Source: Coriobacteriia bacterium | Lineage (GTDB): Bacteria; Actinomycetota; Coriobacteriia; Anaerosomatales; Anaerosomataceae | Assembly (NCBI GenBank): GCA_016938135.1 | Contig: JAFGVD010000017.1 | Span: 1 to 53,749 of the forward strand | Direction of reading: 5' to 3' | Length of the DNA: 53,749 bases | Shown: positions 25,437 to 34,726 of the stretch, in pieces | Layout: every line of letters begins with the position of its first letter | Numbering within the stretch: the first letter of the stretch is position 1 | Notes under the pieces: generated by a model | Database searches by the model: none | What the model was told of the DNA's origin: nothing | Seen by the model: only the letters and a program-made list of their open reading frames with translations | Translations under genes and position numbers: made by a program

Positions 25437-26624
25437 TCAGCCAGAACCCAACAGCAGGTCCATCACTCCATGACCCGGGTCGACCAACAACCCGGTTCCG
25501 GCAGCCGAGGCCTCGCTGTAAGTCTGGGCGCCATTGTGCGCCACGCCCGGTCCCGCCAACACGAACGGCACCGGCTCGCCCACGTGCGTCTTGAGCTCTA
25601 TCGGTGTGGGGTGATCCGGCATGCACAGGACCCGGAGCTCGCCCGGGTACTCCAGGATGCGAGACACCATCAGCTTGTCGATAGCCTCTATCGCCGCGAT
25701 CTTCCCGCGCATATCACCCGCGTGACCCTCTTCATCGGGCGACTCCACATGCACGATCACCACATCGTGGTCATCAAGCGCCGCAAGGCCACCTTCGATC
25801 TGCGCCACATAGTCGTTGTCCGGTCCGTCGCTCACACCGTCTATTTCGAGCCGATCGAAGCCGAACAGCACGGCAAGGCCGTTTAGTAGGTCCACTCCCG
25901 ATGTCATAGCGGCACTCTTTCCACGTAGCGCCGAGAAGGGACGCAGGTCACCGGGTGCTTCACCGGGCCAGAACGGCCATATGTCAGTGGCCTCTACCTC
26001 GCCCCGGGCAACCCTGGACCGGTTCGCCGGACTTGCGGCGAGTATTCCCCGGGCACGCGCCATCAGATCGAGCAGCAGCTTCGCGCCCTCGCCCCGCGGC
26101 ACCTGTCCGTCTATGGACTTGTCGGAGATGTCGTGAGGCGGCGTATATGCCAACTCCATGAGCTCGGGATGACCCTTCACCACGAGGATATGCCGATACG
26201 CCACGCCGGGGTGGAACGTGAACGTATCGTCCGAGAGCTCCATCGCAAGATCGGCGATGATCGAGCGGGACTCCGTGGTGGTAATGTGGCCGCACGAGTA
26301 CGAGGCCATGTTCCCATCCCGGATCGAGACGAGGTTGATCCGCATGGCGATCTCATCAGGCGCCAGCGTGACACCAAGACTGGCAGCTTCGATGGCACCG
26401 CGTCCCACGTGGTTGGCCACCGGATCGTAGCCCAGGATAGACGTGCATGCGGCTGCCGAGGAAGGCTCAACGCCGTCCGGCACCGTCTGCGCAAAGCCGA
26501 CCGTTCCAGTTGCAGCCAGGGCGTCCAAGTTGGGCGTGACCGCTGCAGCAAGGGTGGTGGATCCCCCAAGCTCATCGATAGGCCAGCCTGCCGCGCCGTC
26601 GAGAATGAGTACGAGATGCTTCAC
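25437..26624 (-). CDS. apgM: Cofactor-independent phosphoglycerate mutase, archaeal type
   Basis: Interconverts 3- and 2-phosphoglycerate without 2,3-bisphosphoglycerate. The 395-residue protein belongs to the alkaline-phosphatase superfamily. LILDGAAGWP holds the first metal-binding Asp, VEPSSAAACTSILGYDP contains the likely phosphorylated Ser, HVESPDEEGHAGD gives further metal ligands, and CMPDHPTP has the late Asp-His. Length and motifs fit the COG3635 ApgM group rather than the ~510-residue GpmI type. It is not in a glycolytic operon here. Confidence 0.93.
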   Translation of the reverse strand: MKHLVLILDGAAGWPIDELGGSTTLAAAVTPNLDALAATGTVGFAQTVPDGVEPSSAAACTSILGYDPVANHVGRGAIEAASLGVTLAPDEIAMRINLVSIRDGNMASYSCGHITTTESRSIIADLAMELSDDTFTFHPGVAYRHILVVKGHPELMELAYTPPHDISDKSIDGQVPRGEGAKLLLDLMARARGILAASPANRSRVARGEVEATDIWPFWPGEAPGDLRPFSALRGKSAAMTSGVDLLNGLAVLFGFDRLEIDGVSDGPDNDYVAQIEGGLAALDDHDVVIVHVESPDEEGHAGDMRGKIAAIEAIDKLMVSRILEYPGELRVLCMPDHPTPIELKTHVGEPVPFVLAGPGVAHNGAQTYSEASAAGTGLLVDPGHGVMDLLLGSG

Positions 26625-26720
26625 GTTACCCCCTCGGTATCAAAGTCTGTACCCAGGGTACGATGAAGTGCGGCGATGAGCCAATGTGAATCGCCGTCGT
26701 TCTCGGCTGCCGGGCGGGTA

Positions 26721-28124
26721 TCAGGCAGCGACTTCCGAGGAGTCAAGCTCACCGGTGAGGTCGTCATCCAGCAGCGACTCGTGCGCCTGCGGTGCACCAC
26801 GCAGTATCAGGTAACCGCCGATACCCGCGACGACCGAGGTGATGAGGATGGCCAGCTTCGCCTCTGATTGCAAGATGCCGGCTCGAAACGCCAGACCGCT
26901 GATGAAGAGCGACATCGTGAAGCCGATACCGCCCAGCCAACCTGCGCCGTAGATATGGCGACAGGTGACGCCTTTTGGAAGCTCTGCCAGCTTGAACTTC
27001 ACCGCCAGCCACGCAGCGCCCGTGATGCCCAGCTGCTTGCCAAGCACCAGGCCGAAGAAGATGCCAAGCGAGACCGGCTCCAAGATGAGCTCAGCGACAT
27101 CCAGCCCCACAAGCACCACTCCGGCGTTGGCCAGAGCGAACAGCGGCAAGATTACGAACGTGGTGAGCGGCAGCAGCGCATGCTCCATACGCTGCAGCGG
27201 AGCCTGTATCCAGCGCGCCTGTGCCTGGATCTCCTGGGCGCAATGCTGCTGATCGGGCGTCTGCAACACGTGATCGCCCGGTACATCCTTCTCGGCGATC
27301 TCCTCGATCTTGCCTCTGGCCCAGTCCACGAACGCCAACGGCTGCATCCGTGAGCTTGCGGGGATCGTCAAAGCGACCAGGACCCCGGCGATGGTGGCGT
27401 GAACTCCCGAGTTCAGGAAGCAGAACCATATGATCACGGCGCCGATCGCATAAGGCAGCGGGGACTCGATGCGCAGGACGTTGAAGAGCACCATCACCAG
27501 GAGAAGCGCAAGCCCGACGAACAGCCATCCCCACAGGATCTGGGAGGTATAGAAGATCGCGATCACAAGGATAGCGCCGATGTCGTCGGCGATAGCGAGT
27601 GCGGAGAGGAACACTTTGAGGCTCGTGGGTATACGGCTGCCTAGGAGTGCGAGCACTCCGAGGGCGAATGCGATGTCTGTTGCCATGGGGATACCCCAGC
27701 CACCGGCTCCTTCACCGCCGTGATTGATAAGCGCATAGATGAGTGCCGGACCCAACATGCCGCCCACCGCAGCCAGGATGGGGAGCGCGGCCTTGCGCAA
27801 GGTAGAGAGCTCCCCCACCAAGATCTCGCGCTTGATCTCCAGCCCTACCACGAAGAAGAACAGTGCCATCAGGCCGTCATCGATCCAATGCAGGGTGGAC
27901 TGCTGGAACTCGAAGGAGCCGAAGATGATTCCAAGCTCCGTATGCCAGAACTCCGTGAAAGCCTCCTGCCAGCCTGAATTGGCAAGCACAAGCGCGGTGA
28001 TGGTGGCAAACAGCAAGACGAGAGATCCTGCCACCTCAAGGTGCAGGAACTCGGCGAAGCCCTCCCGCACTTTGGCATGGAACTCGCGCAGTGTGCGGCC
28101 GGCTTTTCCGATGTTGGAAGTCAC
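26721..28124 (-). CDS. nhaA: Na+/H+ antiporter NhaA
   Basis: Exports Na+ in exchange for protons and helps hold cytoplasmic pH. The protein has 467 residues and about twelve helices. The paired Asp transport site is visible in LAIADDIGAILVIA, preceded by MATDIAFALGVLALLG. It is longer than the ~390-residue E. coli protein: a hydrophilic insertion of about 45 residues (RGKIEEIAEKDVPGDHVLQT and onward) lies in the middle, as in several actinobacterial NhaA. The GTG at 28124 is favoured by AAGGAG at six bases; the longer open frame upstream is not protein-like. Confidence 0.94.
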   Translation of the reverse strand: MTSNIGKAGRTLREFHAKVREGFAEFLHLEVAGSLVLLFATITALVLANSGWQEAFTEFWHTELGIIFGSFEFQQSTLHWIDDGLMALFFFVVGLEIKREILVGELSTLRKAALPILAAVGGMLGPALIYALINHGGEGAGGWGIPMATDIAFALGVLALLGSRIPTSLKVFLSALAIADDIGAILVIAIFYTSQILWGWLFVGLALLLVMVLFNVLRIESPLPYAIGAVIIWFCFLNSGVHATIAGVLVALTIPASSRMQPLAFVDWARGKIEEIAEKDVPGDHVLQTPDQQHCAQEIQAQARWIQAPLQRMEHALLPLTTFVILPLFALANAGVVLVGLDVAELILEPVSLGIFFGLVLGKQLGITGAAWLAVKFKLAELPKGVTCRHIYGAGWLGGIGFTMSLFISGLAFRAGILQSEAKLAILITSVVAGIGGYLILRGAPQAHESLLDDDLTGELDSSEVAA

Positions 28125-28213
28125 GTTCAGCTCCTTTGTAAGATCACGGTGCGTCGCGAGAGGGTACGCGGTGCACCAGGATACCCTATCCCGGGTTTCC
28201 AGCCTGTTTCGAC

Positions 28214-28579
28214 TCAGCGAACGCGAGTCCGCCCTCCGCTGAGCCCACCCAGGAGCACTCCGACGAGTGCGGCACCAAAGGTGACGGCAGCAACAAAGAC
28301 CGCCCACAACCATGCGGAGTACTCACCCAGGGCCACGTAGGCGACCAGCATCGCGACGCCGGGCATCCACACCCACAAGGCTACCCGCCATCCCGTCCCC
28401 CGGTCGATGATGCCGACAAGCGCCGAGACGAGACCGACGACGAGCGCTGTCAGGAGGATGGCGCTGACCCGCTCTGTGGAGCCACCGTCAGAGAACACCG
28501 CATTCAGCGACCCGAAGAAGCCGACTATCACGCCCAAGACGAACGCTACGAGTCGGGCCACGATACCGCGGACACCCAT
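28214..28579 (-). CDS. Small membrane protein, unknown function
   Basis: Unrecognised. The 121 residues hold four predicted transmembrane helices (about 7-27, 40-58, 66-84 and 88-110) and end in a short basic tail (GGRTRVR). It resembles generic small four-helix proteins annotated as TIGR04086 or DUF-type, but I cannot assign it. GGGAGG lies eight bases before the ATG, which supports a real gene. It lies between the ATP-grasp gene and nhaA on the same strand. Confidence 0.7.
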   Translation of the reverse strand: MGVRGIVARLVAFVLGVIVGFFGSLNAVFSDGGSTERVSAILLTALVVGLVSALVGIIDRGTGWRVALWVWMPGVAMLVAYVALGEYSAWLWAVFVAAVTFGAALVGVLLGGLSGGRTRVR

Positions 28580-28630
28580 GCAACACGCCTCCCAGACGAA
28601 TCCGGCGGACTTATCACCCCGCCGACGCGA

Positions 28631-29677
28631 CTACAACGTGGCCAGCTGTGTGTTCGAGAAGCGGCGGCGGTAGTACGCCATGTACTCCACCTTGCTTTCC
28701 AGCGAGTCTAAGACCGCGTGCGCGAAATTGACCTTCTCGAACTTCTGCGCGCTTCCCAGCCCACCGGGCGAGAACACGTTGATCTCCATGAGTTTGTCGC
28801 CCACGATATCCAGACCGACGAGGAACATCCCGTCCGCGACGAGCTTGGGGCGGACCATCTCTGCGATGCGCAGGTGGGTCTCGCTGATCTGCGCCTGAGC
28901 TATGGCACCTCCGGCGTGGACATTGCTCCGGATGTCGTCACCCTGACGGATCCGGCGAAACGCCGCATAGTGGCCTTTGTAGCGGAGCGGTTGACCGTTC
29001 ATCATGAACAGCCGGGTGTCGCCCTCCTCGGCAGCCTCAAGATACTCCTGGCAGATGACATAGCCGTCACGAGTGAGAGCCTCCACCATCTGGTTCACGT
29101 TCTTGGCCGAAGCGTGGTCTACCATGAACACTCCCTGGCCGCCGGAACCCTGGAGCGGCTTGAGGACGGCGCGTCCGCCTTCGTTCTTCACGAACTCCTT
29201 GATCTCCTCGCGATCGCGAGTGATCAGTGTCCGGGGGCGCACCTCTTCAGGGAACAGCTGGAAGTACATCTTGTTCATGGCCTTTGCCAGACCATTGGGG
29301 TCGTTGAGCACGATGACGCCGTTTCGCATGGCGATCCGGCCGAACTCGATGCCGGCGCTCTGGGCCCACGGGCGTTTGGTTCCCTCTTCGGCAGGATTGC
29401 TGCGCAGCATCAAGACGTCCAGGTCATCGATGGTGATCCGCTTCACTTTGGCCTTGGGACCACGCAGACCCGCAAGGTACGTCGACCCCGACTTGTACTT
29501 CTCATTGGGAGCATGCCGCGCCCTGGCGCGGATCTTCTCATCCGGGTCGTATGCGAAGTCACCGGCAGACATCACCCACGCCTCATGGCCCCGGTTGATG
29601 GCGGAAAGCGCGATGCGCGTTGTCGAGTAGCCGGGTTCCTCGGTGGCGATATCGTTGACCATCAGGCCGATTCTCAC
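28631..29677 (-). CDS. Glutathione-synthetase-like ATP-grasp ligase
   Basis: A 348-residue ATP-grasp enzyme resembling GshB. The N-terminal pre-ATP-grasp lobe (1 to ~125) is followed by AVLKPLQGSGGQGVFMV, the nucleotide-binding Lys and Gly-rich loop, and by MEINVFSPGG, the late metal-binding Glu/Asn. Such enzymes join a carboxylate to an amino group using ATP. No gamma-glutamylcysteine ligase is in the window, so true glutathione synthesis is unproven. The GTG start overlaps the stop of the QEGLA-peptidase gene (GTGA), linking it tightly to that protein. A peptide or amino-acid ligase acting on the same substrate is a good alternative. Confidence 0.85.
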   Translation of the reverse strand: MRIGLMVNDIATEEPGYSTTRIALSAINRGHEAWVMSAGDFAYDPDEKIRARARHAPNEKYKSGSTYLAGLRGPKAKVKRITIDDLDVLMLRSNPAEEGTKRPWAQSAGIEFGRIAMRNGVIVLNDPNGLAKAMNKMYFQLFPEEVRPRTLITRDREEIKEFVKNEGGRAVLKPLQGSGGQGVFMVDHASAKNVNQMVEALTRDGYVICQEYLEAAEEGDTRLFMMNGQPLRYKGHYAAFRRIRQGDDIRSNVHAGGAIAQAQISETHLRIAEMVRPKLVADGMFLVGLDIVGDKLMEINVFSPGGLGSAQKFEKVNFAHAVLDSLESKVEYMAYYRRRFSNTQLATL

Positions 29678-31557
29678 TTCGCAGCACTCCTTGTCACCAG
29701 ATCGAGAACACTCACTCCACGCCTGAGGCCTTCCAGACGGTCCTTCACGTCAGCGCGCTCTAAGTATCGCGGAACAACGTCTGGTAACGATAGTACTTGA
29801 CGCAGCAACAACTCATCGACAACCGGGATATGCTTGACGCCGTACTTGCCGAGGAACAATCGCTCGAAGTCGTTGCCCTCGGCTATATAGTCCAGTATTC
29901 CCACCAGTCCGCGAAGGTACATGGCGTCTTTGGTGAGCCCCCCGCCGCGATAGACGCGCGTGGTGATCGTGAAAGCCGTCCGCTGGGTGAACCCGTGGCC
30001 AGTGAGCAACCGGAACGTCTCGACGAAATCAGCGCCCTCCACCAACGAGTGCACCGCGACGACGCGCGCTGCGAGTACACGCATGCGCTCGGCATCCAGG
30101 CCGCCCACGAGGTACTCGGCCAACACCGCCAGGCCCTCCTGGAGTTCGTCATAGCCCGGCAGCCCCACCGCAAGGAGGTGGAAGCGCTGGGCGCGCCCGT
30201 TGTGGTGCGTGACGACGTGTGTCCCTATCTCGTGCTGGATGAGCGCATCCGCCCTGGTGGAGGGCAACGACGCTTCGCTGCCGATAAGGAACTGCCCGCT
30301 TGAGACCATCAGTCCCGCGTAGATGTCGTCGCGCACCTGCGGCATACTGCCGAATCCCGGCGTTTCCTCCCGGTAGCCGAGTATCTCCGCGCGCGCCAGC
30401 GATGCGAACTCCTCGGCATTCAACCGAACACCGCGTCGGCCACCCTGCCTGACGGGGAGTTGGCTCAACAGCTGCCGAGCAATCGAAAGCAAGTCAGGCT
30501 CCACGCCGCTGTATATCTGCATCCCTGTCAGCACGCACTCGGGCCTGCCCCGGTCGTTCAGAAGCGTGAGTTGCCGGTCCAACTGGCGCTGAGTGTCACG
30601 GAACAGATACATGAGCGTGGGGTCTTCCACGCGTTCCGTGCGCACGTTCCACAGCCGGTGCTTGAGCCGCGCAGGATCCACGGGAAGCGGCCGGTATGAG
30701 AACCTGGGGGCTTTCTGGAACCGTGAACGACGGAATTCCGTCCACGCCCGCTCGGCGTTCACCGGAGTCATAAGCAGCAAGGGGTCGAAGCTCTCACCGA
30801 TAGCGGCAAGCTCCGCATCCAGCTCCCAGACCGCCTTGAGCACAGCGCGGCGGCCCAGCACGTGATAGTGATCGGGTGTGGCCGAGGTGTGGTCCAGCGT
30901 GAACCGGTAGGCTCCGCGGTCCAGCGCCGTGGTGAACCGTCGCCCCACCTGACGCAACAGCAGCGGATAGACCTCGCCGTCCTCCGGCGCTCGCCACACC
31001 GGATTCACGGCGATGCCCATGACGTGGGCCCCCATGGCGGAGAGCTCCCTGCTGCCAAAGAGCATACGCATCCCCGCAGGCGACACCGTGCGCTCAAGAC
31101 TGGAACTCGTCTTCGGCTGGTTTCCCAAGATGCGGCTCTCGTCAAGCGCGGCCAAGACCTCCTCGGCGGTATCGTCAAGACCGTCACCAGCACGGCGCAC
31201 CACACGATAGCGAGGCATGTCGGAGGGCTCGTCCGGCTCGGTCCACACTTCGATGATCAGAAACGCACCGAACGCTTCACGCATGATTCCGGCTATCGCA
31301 CGCAGCAGCTCGCGCAGCTCCTCTCGGCGAGCCGGATCGCCGGAAGCCAACACGTAGCTTGCAACGCCGCTGACGATGCGCTCGGTGCCTGCGTCGGAGC
31401 GGTCCTCGGGGCGACGGTAGACGACGACGAAAGGGAGCCGGCGATCCACATGCACGCGGCCCCACTGCGGGAGAGCCCTGCGGACGGCGATGTCTTGCGA
31501 GAGACGATCGACCATCCCTGCGATCCGCTCGGGAGTCAACTCCGCCGGACGTATCAT
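29674..31557 (-). CDS. QEGLA-motif / MATCAP-domain (DUF1704) putative metallocarboxypeptidase
   Basis: A 627-residue protein of the family named flavohemoglobin expression-modulating QEGLA motif protein. HEIGTH (His442, Glu443, His447) forms an HExxxH zinc motif, and QEGLA (Glu474) supplies the third ligand. The same HExxxH...E arrangement defines the MATCAP family, whose animal members remove the C-terminal tyrosine of tubulin. The N-terminal ~420 residues are a large uncharacterised region. It overlaps both neighbours by four bases: the FGase-like gene upstream and the ATP-grasp gene downstream. Peptidase activity is inferred from the motif; the natural substrate is unknown. Confidence 0.85.
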   Translation of the reverse strand: MIRPAELTPERIAGMVDRLSQDIAVRRALPQWGRVHVDRRLPFVVVYRRPEDRSDAGTERIVSGVASYVLASGDPARREELRELLRAIAGIMREAFGAFLIIEVWTEPDEPSDMPRYRVVRRAGDGLDDTAEEVLAALDESRILGNQPKTSSSLERTVSPAGMRMLFGSRELSAMGAHVMGIAVNPVWRAPEDGEVYPLLLRQVGRRFTTALDRGAYRFTLDHTSATPDHYHVLGRRAVLKAVWELDAELAAIGESFDPLLLMTPVNAERAWTEFRRSRFQKAPRFSYRPLPVDPARLKHRLWNVRTERVEDPTLMYLFRDTQRQLDRQLTLLNDRGRPECVLTGMQIYSGVEPDLLSIARQLLSQLPVRQGGRRGVRLNAEEFASLARAEILGYREETPGFGSMPQVRDDIYAGLMVSSGQFLIGSEASLPSTRADALIQHEIGTHVVTHHNGRAQRFHLLAVGLPGYDELQEGLAVLAEYLVGGLDAERMRVLAARVVAVHSLVEGADFVETFRLLTGHGFTQRTAFTITTRVYRGGGLTKDAMYLRGLVGILDYIAEGNDFERLFLGKYGVKHIPVVDELLLRQVLSLPDVVPRYLERADVKDRLEGLRRGVSVLDLVTRSAAK

Positions 31558-32336
31558 GTCAGCGCCCTTCCAAGCTCAGCCGACAAACGCGGCACCAGGG
31601 CGCGCAAAGTCTCACCGATACGCGCATGGGCATCGAGATCATAACTGCCGGTCCACTCGTCCATCCACGTCTTCTTGAACTCGGCGGCAATGACGCAGCC
31701 GGTGGGATAGCGCGAGTGCACCCAGTTGGCGAAGTTGCCACCACGGAACTTCACATTCTCCCGGACATCGAAACCCGCGTCTTTGAAGCCCTCCTGGAAG
31801 ACATCGACCATCCCCGCCCAGCGCACGCGGTCAAGCGTGCCGGTTCCCAGGTTCACTTCGGGATTCGCGGCAGGGTCATCAGGCGGCGCATCCGCTCCGC
31901 CCCGGCGATGGTTATACGAGTGCAGGTCGATCAGCACGAAACCACCGCGGCCCTGTACAAAGGCGTCCAGGATGCCCGTCACCACAGCGTAGAACGTGTC
32001 GTACTCCTGCAAAGAGTCCCGGACCTGCGCATCGGTGAGCGGCTGGCGCCAGACCTCTAGGCCCCATGCGTCCGCCGGCGTACGGTACACGGCGTTCTCG
32101 CGCGGGCGGTTCACGTCCACCTCGAAGCGCGACCGGTGCACCACGATGCGTGCAGGGGCGCACTCGGTCCACTCGGCTGTGTACGGGTCCTCTTCTCTCA
32201 GCCTGTCATCGTCGCTCAGCGCCAGCCGAGAAGCGAGGTCGTCTCGTATGTCGTGCCCCGCATGGATAGAGGCGGCAATCACCGCGTGTGCATCGGGCTC
32301 GACCATGTAGCTTGCGAACGGGAGCCCGCTACCCAT
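31554..32336 (-). CDS. N-formylglutamate amidohydrolase family protein
   Basis: A 260-residue zinc hydrolase of the FGase family, which releases formate from N-formylglutamate in histidine breakdown. Expected motifs are present: SIHAGHDI near the start (zinc His), HRSRFEVDVNRPRENAVY (substrate Arg/Glu) and LIDLHSYNHRR (second His). No hut genes are nearby, so it probably acts on another N-acyl or gamma-glutamyl-like compound. I placed the start at the ATG at 32336, overlapping the upstream gene by eight bases; the long open frame beyond it only shadows that gene. Its stop overlaps the peptidase start (ATGA). Confidence 0.87.
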   Translation of the reverse strand: MGSGLPFASYMVEPDAHAVIAASIHAGHDIRDDLASRLALSDDDRLREEDPYTAEWTECAPARIVVHRSRFEVDVNRPRENAVYRTPADAWGLEVWRQPLTDAQVRDSLQEYDTFYAVVTGILDAFVQGRGGFVLIDLHSYNHRRGGADAPPDDPAANPEVNLGTGTLDRVRWAGMVDVFQEGFKDAGFDVRENVKFRGGNFANWVHSRYPTGCVIAAEFKKTWMDEWTGSYDLDAHARIGETLRALVPRLSAELGRALT

Positions 32337-32874
32337 CTGCGCTGCCCTCTTCCGCACCGAGCGCCCGCATGACGCGGCCGACACCGGCATCATCGTCACG
32401 GCTGTCCACGGCGACGAACGCCACGCCGAGAGGAGCCAGACGCTCGCGGAGCGCACGGACGAACACCCCGCACCCCGGCACCCGGACGGTAGGGTCGCCG
32501 GAGCTCCACGGACCCTCTCCCGCCCCCACGTTGGTGAGCGACACTCCGCAACTGGGACTACCCTCCACGCCCACGAGAAGATCCACCCTGTGACCCGCAT
32601 CCCGATGATGCTGAACGAGCACGGCGACGTCATCAGCAAGACAGGTGCACAGCGCATTGAATCCGGGAGTCTCATAGGCTTCGACCGGACGCGGCTCGCG
32701 ATCAAGTCCCTCGGCGAGCATCTCGGGGCAAGGTAGCTGGACGACCCCCACGCCGCTCTCGTGCAGCACGGCAACAACCGGGTGCATGCCGGAGAACCTG
32801 GCGAGCCCATCCACACGCGTGTTGACGTTCAGCAGACAGTGCGCAAGCAAGATGATCCTGTGGCCCCTGTGCAT
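32329..32874 (-). CDS. DUF523/TudS-like protein with three conserved cysteines
   Basis: A 181-residue protein resembling DUF523 (COG1683). The family pattern is visible as HCLLNVNTRVDG (Cys13), QLPCPEM (Cys49) and EGSPSCGVS (Cys109). In the DUF523 enzyme TudS, three cysteines hold a [4Fe-4S] cluster that removes sulfur from thiouracil, so a desulfidase or Fe-S role is possible here. Divergence from the classic motif (NVNTRVDG rather than G.xCRYDG) lowers certainty. GGAGG seven bases before the ATG at 32874 sets the start. It is the first gene of the coupled four-gene set and is divergent from thrC. Confidence 0.7.
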   Translation of the reverse strand: MHRGHRIILLAHCLLNVNTRVDGLARFSGMHPVVAVLHESGVGVVQLPCPEMLAEGLDREPRPVEAYETPGFNALCTCLADDVAVLVQHHRDAGHRVDLLVGVEGSPSCGVSLTNVGAGEGPWSSGDPTVRVPGCGVFVRALRERLAPLGVAFVAVDSRDDDAGVGRVMRALGAEEGSADG

Positions 32875-32942
32875 CCGCTTCCCTCCGCAGGTACGGTCAC
32901 TTGGATTCTCCCACATCATCGCAGCTCTGATACCATGCATCC

Positions 32943-34481
32943 ATGAACATCACACGCTACCGCGACACACGCGGACTGGACACAACCCGCCCGACATTCA
33001 CCGATGCAGTCGTCAAAGGCATCGCGCACGGCGGTGGGCTCTATGTACCCGAGGACCTGCCTGCTATCGAGCTGGAGGAGATCCTCGCTCTTGTCGACAT
33101 GCCCTACTGGCAGCGGGCCGCCACGATCTTCGAGCGCTTCGGCGTGGACCTGCCCGGCGCTCGCGTCGCTGAGCTCATGCGTGTGGCCTACGGCGACAAC
33201 TTCGACGACACGCGCATCGCACCCATCGAGGAAGTCGTGGCAGGCATGCACGTGCTGGAGCTCTGGCACGGCTCCACATCCGCATTCAAGGACATGGCAC
33301 TCCAGTGCATGCCCGTCTTCTTCTCGGAAGGGATCGCGCTCAAACAAGAGCGCGGCGAGCTCACCGACGACTACCTCGTGCTGGTGGCTACCTCGGGTGA
33401 CACCGGCAAGGCGGCGCTTGAGGGCTTCGCCGACCGGAACCACACACGTATCGTCGTCTTCTACCCCGCCGACGGCGTCTCCGACATCCAGCGCAAGCAG
33501 ATGGTGACGCAGCGTGGTAAGAACGTGAGCGTATTCGGCGTCCGCGGGAACTTCGACGACTGCCAGAACGCGGTGAAGGCCGCCTTCAACGACGAGGCAT
33601 TCAACGCGGAGCTGCACGAGAAGCACGGCCTGATGCTTTCCTCGGCGAACTCCATCAACTGGGGCCGCCTGCTACCGCAGATCGCGTACTACGTGAGCGC
33701 ATATGCCGACATGGTGACAAGCGGCGGCGTTATCGCCGGCGAACCCATGGACGTATGCGTACCCACCGGCAACTTCGGCAACATCCTTGGCGCCTACTAC
33801 GCCAAGAAGACAGGTGTGCCCATCGGCAAACTGCTATGCGCCAGCAACGAGAACAACGTGCTGGCCGACTTCATCGCCACCGGTACCTACGACATCTCGG
33901 CGCGCACGTTCGTCACGACCCCCAGCCCGAGCATGGACATCCTCATCAGCTCCAACCTTGAGCGGCTGCTCTTCGAACTCACCGGCGCCGAGAAGGTCCG
34001 CGAGTGGATGGCGTCGCTTTCTGCAGAGGGACGGTTCCAGGTGGACCGCGAGACGTTCGGCCTGATGCGCGAGCACTTCATCGGTGACTGGGTCAGCAAC
34101 GACGAGTCGCTCGGCGTTATATCGCGCGTCTATGATGAGACGGGCTACCTGATGGATCCGCATACGGCCGTGGCCTGGGAGGTCGCCGAGCGCCTGCGCG
34201 ACGTCAACCCGGTGCTCGTGGTCTCCACGGCCCACTGGGCCAAGTTCGGCGCGGACGTCTACAAGGCGCTTTCCGGGCTGCTGTACGGCGACCCGCTGCC
34301 TGCCGATACGGCCGGTCTGACCGGCGTGGAGCTTCTGGGTAAAGTACAGGAGCTTGCCGAAGACGCAGTCGTACCCGAAGCTCTTGCAGGGCTTGATGAC
34401 GCCGAGCAGCGCTTCGCAGGCGTGGTCGACGCGGGATGCGACGGCGTCGAAGATGCCGTTCGTGCCTGGCTCGACCAGTAG
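32943..34481 (+). CDS. thrC: Threonine synthase
   Basis: A PLP enzyme making threonine from O-phosphohomoserine. The 512 residues fit the long fungal/gamma-proteobacterial-type branch. The PLP Lys is Lys116 in GSTSAFKDMALQ, and TSGDTGKAAL and PTGNFGNILG are the phosphate-binding loops. There is no obvious ribosome binding site and GATACC lies a few bases upstream, so a leaderless mRNA is possible. Only 68 bases separate it from the start of the divergent DUF523-like gene. Since homocysteine seems to be made without activated homoserine, homoserine in this cell may flow mainly to threonine (inference). Confidence 0.95.
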   Translation: MNITRYRDTRGLDTTRPTFTDAVVKGIAHGGGLYVPEDLPAIELEEILALVDMPYWQRAATIFERFGVDLPGARVAELMRVAYGDNFDDTRIAPIEEVVAGMHVLELWHGSTSAFKDMALQCMPVFFSEGIALKQERGELTDDYLVLVATSGDTGKAALEGFADRNHTRIVVFYPADGVSDIQRKQMVTQRGKNVSVFGVRGNFDDCQNAVKAAFNDEAFNAELHEKHGLMLSSANSINWGRLLPQIAYYVSAYADMVTSGGVIAGEPMDVCVPTGNFGNILGAYYAKKTGVPIGKLLCASNENNVLADFIATGTYDISARTFVTTPSPSMDILISSNLERLLFELTGAEKVREWMASLSAEGRFQVDRETFGLMREHFIGDWVSNDESLGVISRVYDETGYLMDPHTAVAWEVAERLRDVNPVLVVSTAHWAKFGADVYKALSGLLYGDPLPADTAGLTGVELLGKVQELAEDAVVPEALAGLDDAEQRFAGVVDAGCDGVEDAVRAWLDQ

Positions 34482-34486
34482 CCCGC

Positions 34487-34723
34487 GTGGAAGAGACTCG
34501 CGATCTTATCGAACGCATGCTTGATCAGCTCTTCCGGGAGACCCCCGTTGTCACGCGACTCGATGTGATCGTGCGCGCCGGGGCGATGGACCTGCCCGAT
34601 GACGTCATGGAGCTCATAGACCGCATCCCGCCGGGACGCTACATCCGCGCCCGACTCTGTGACCAGCTCAACTCGGCGATCACCGCACACGGCTGGAGCC
34701 GCACACTCGGGACGTTCGACTGA
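34487..34723 (+). CDS. Small acidic protein downstream of thrC
   Basis: Unrecognised, 78 residues, starting at a GTG five bases after the thrC stop. It opens with a charged helix (VEETRDLIERMLDQLFRE), then a central segment with MDLPDDVMELIDRIPPGRY, and ends AHGWSRTLGTFD. It is cytosolic and lacks known motifs. Tight spacing suggests co-translation with thrC. A 21-base stretch of its coding sequence (34633-34653) reappears at 36102-36122. Confidence 0.65.
   Translation: MEETRDLIERMLDQLFRETPVVTRLDVIVRAGAMDLPDDVMELIDRIPPGRYIRARLCDQLNSAITAHGWSRTLGTFD
34633..34653 (+). repeat. 21-base exact direct repeat, copy A (within the small gene after thrC)
   Basis: This stretch, beginning GGGACGCTACATCC, is identical to 36102-36122 in the same orientation. 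Here it is coding sequence for part of the 78-residue protein. Confidence 0.7.
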
Positions 34724-34726
34724 GCG

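Noticed and set aside
24275-25594. A 439-codon open frame opposite the CaCA exchanger and parts of ku and apgM
   Set aside because: It crosses three well-supported genes antisense and is extremely His/Gln/Arg-rich, typical of a shadow frame.
32337-32816. Long N-terminal extension of the N-formylglutamate amidohydrolase-like protein
   Set aside because: The extra 160 residues are the shadow of the DUF523-like gene in another frame. They are Ser/Arg/Cys-rich and not protein-like.
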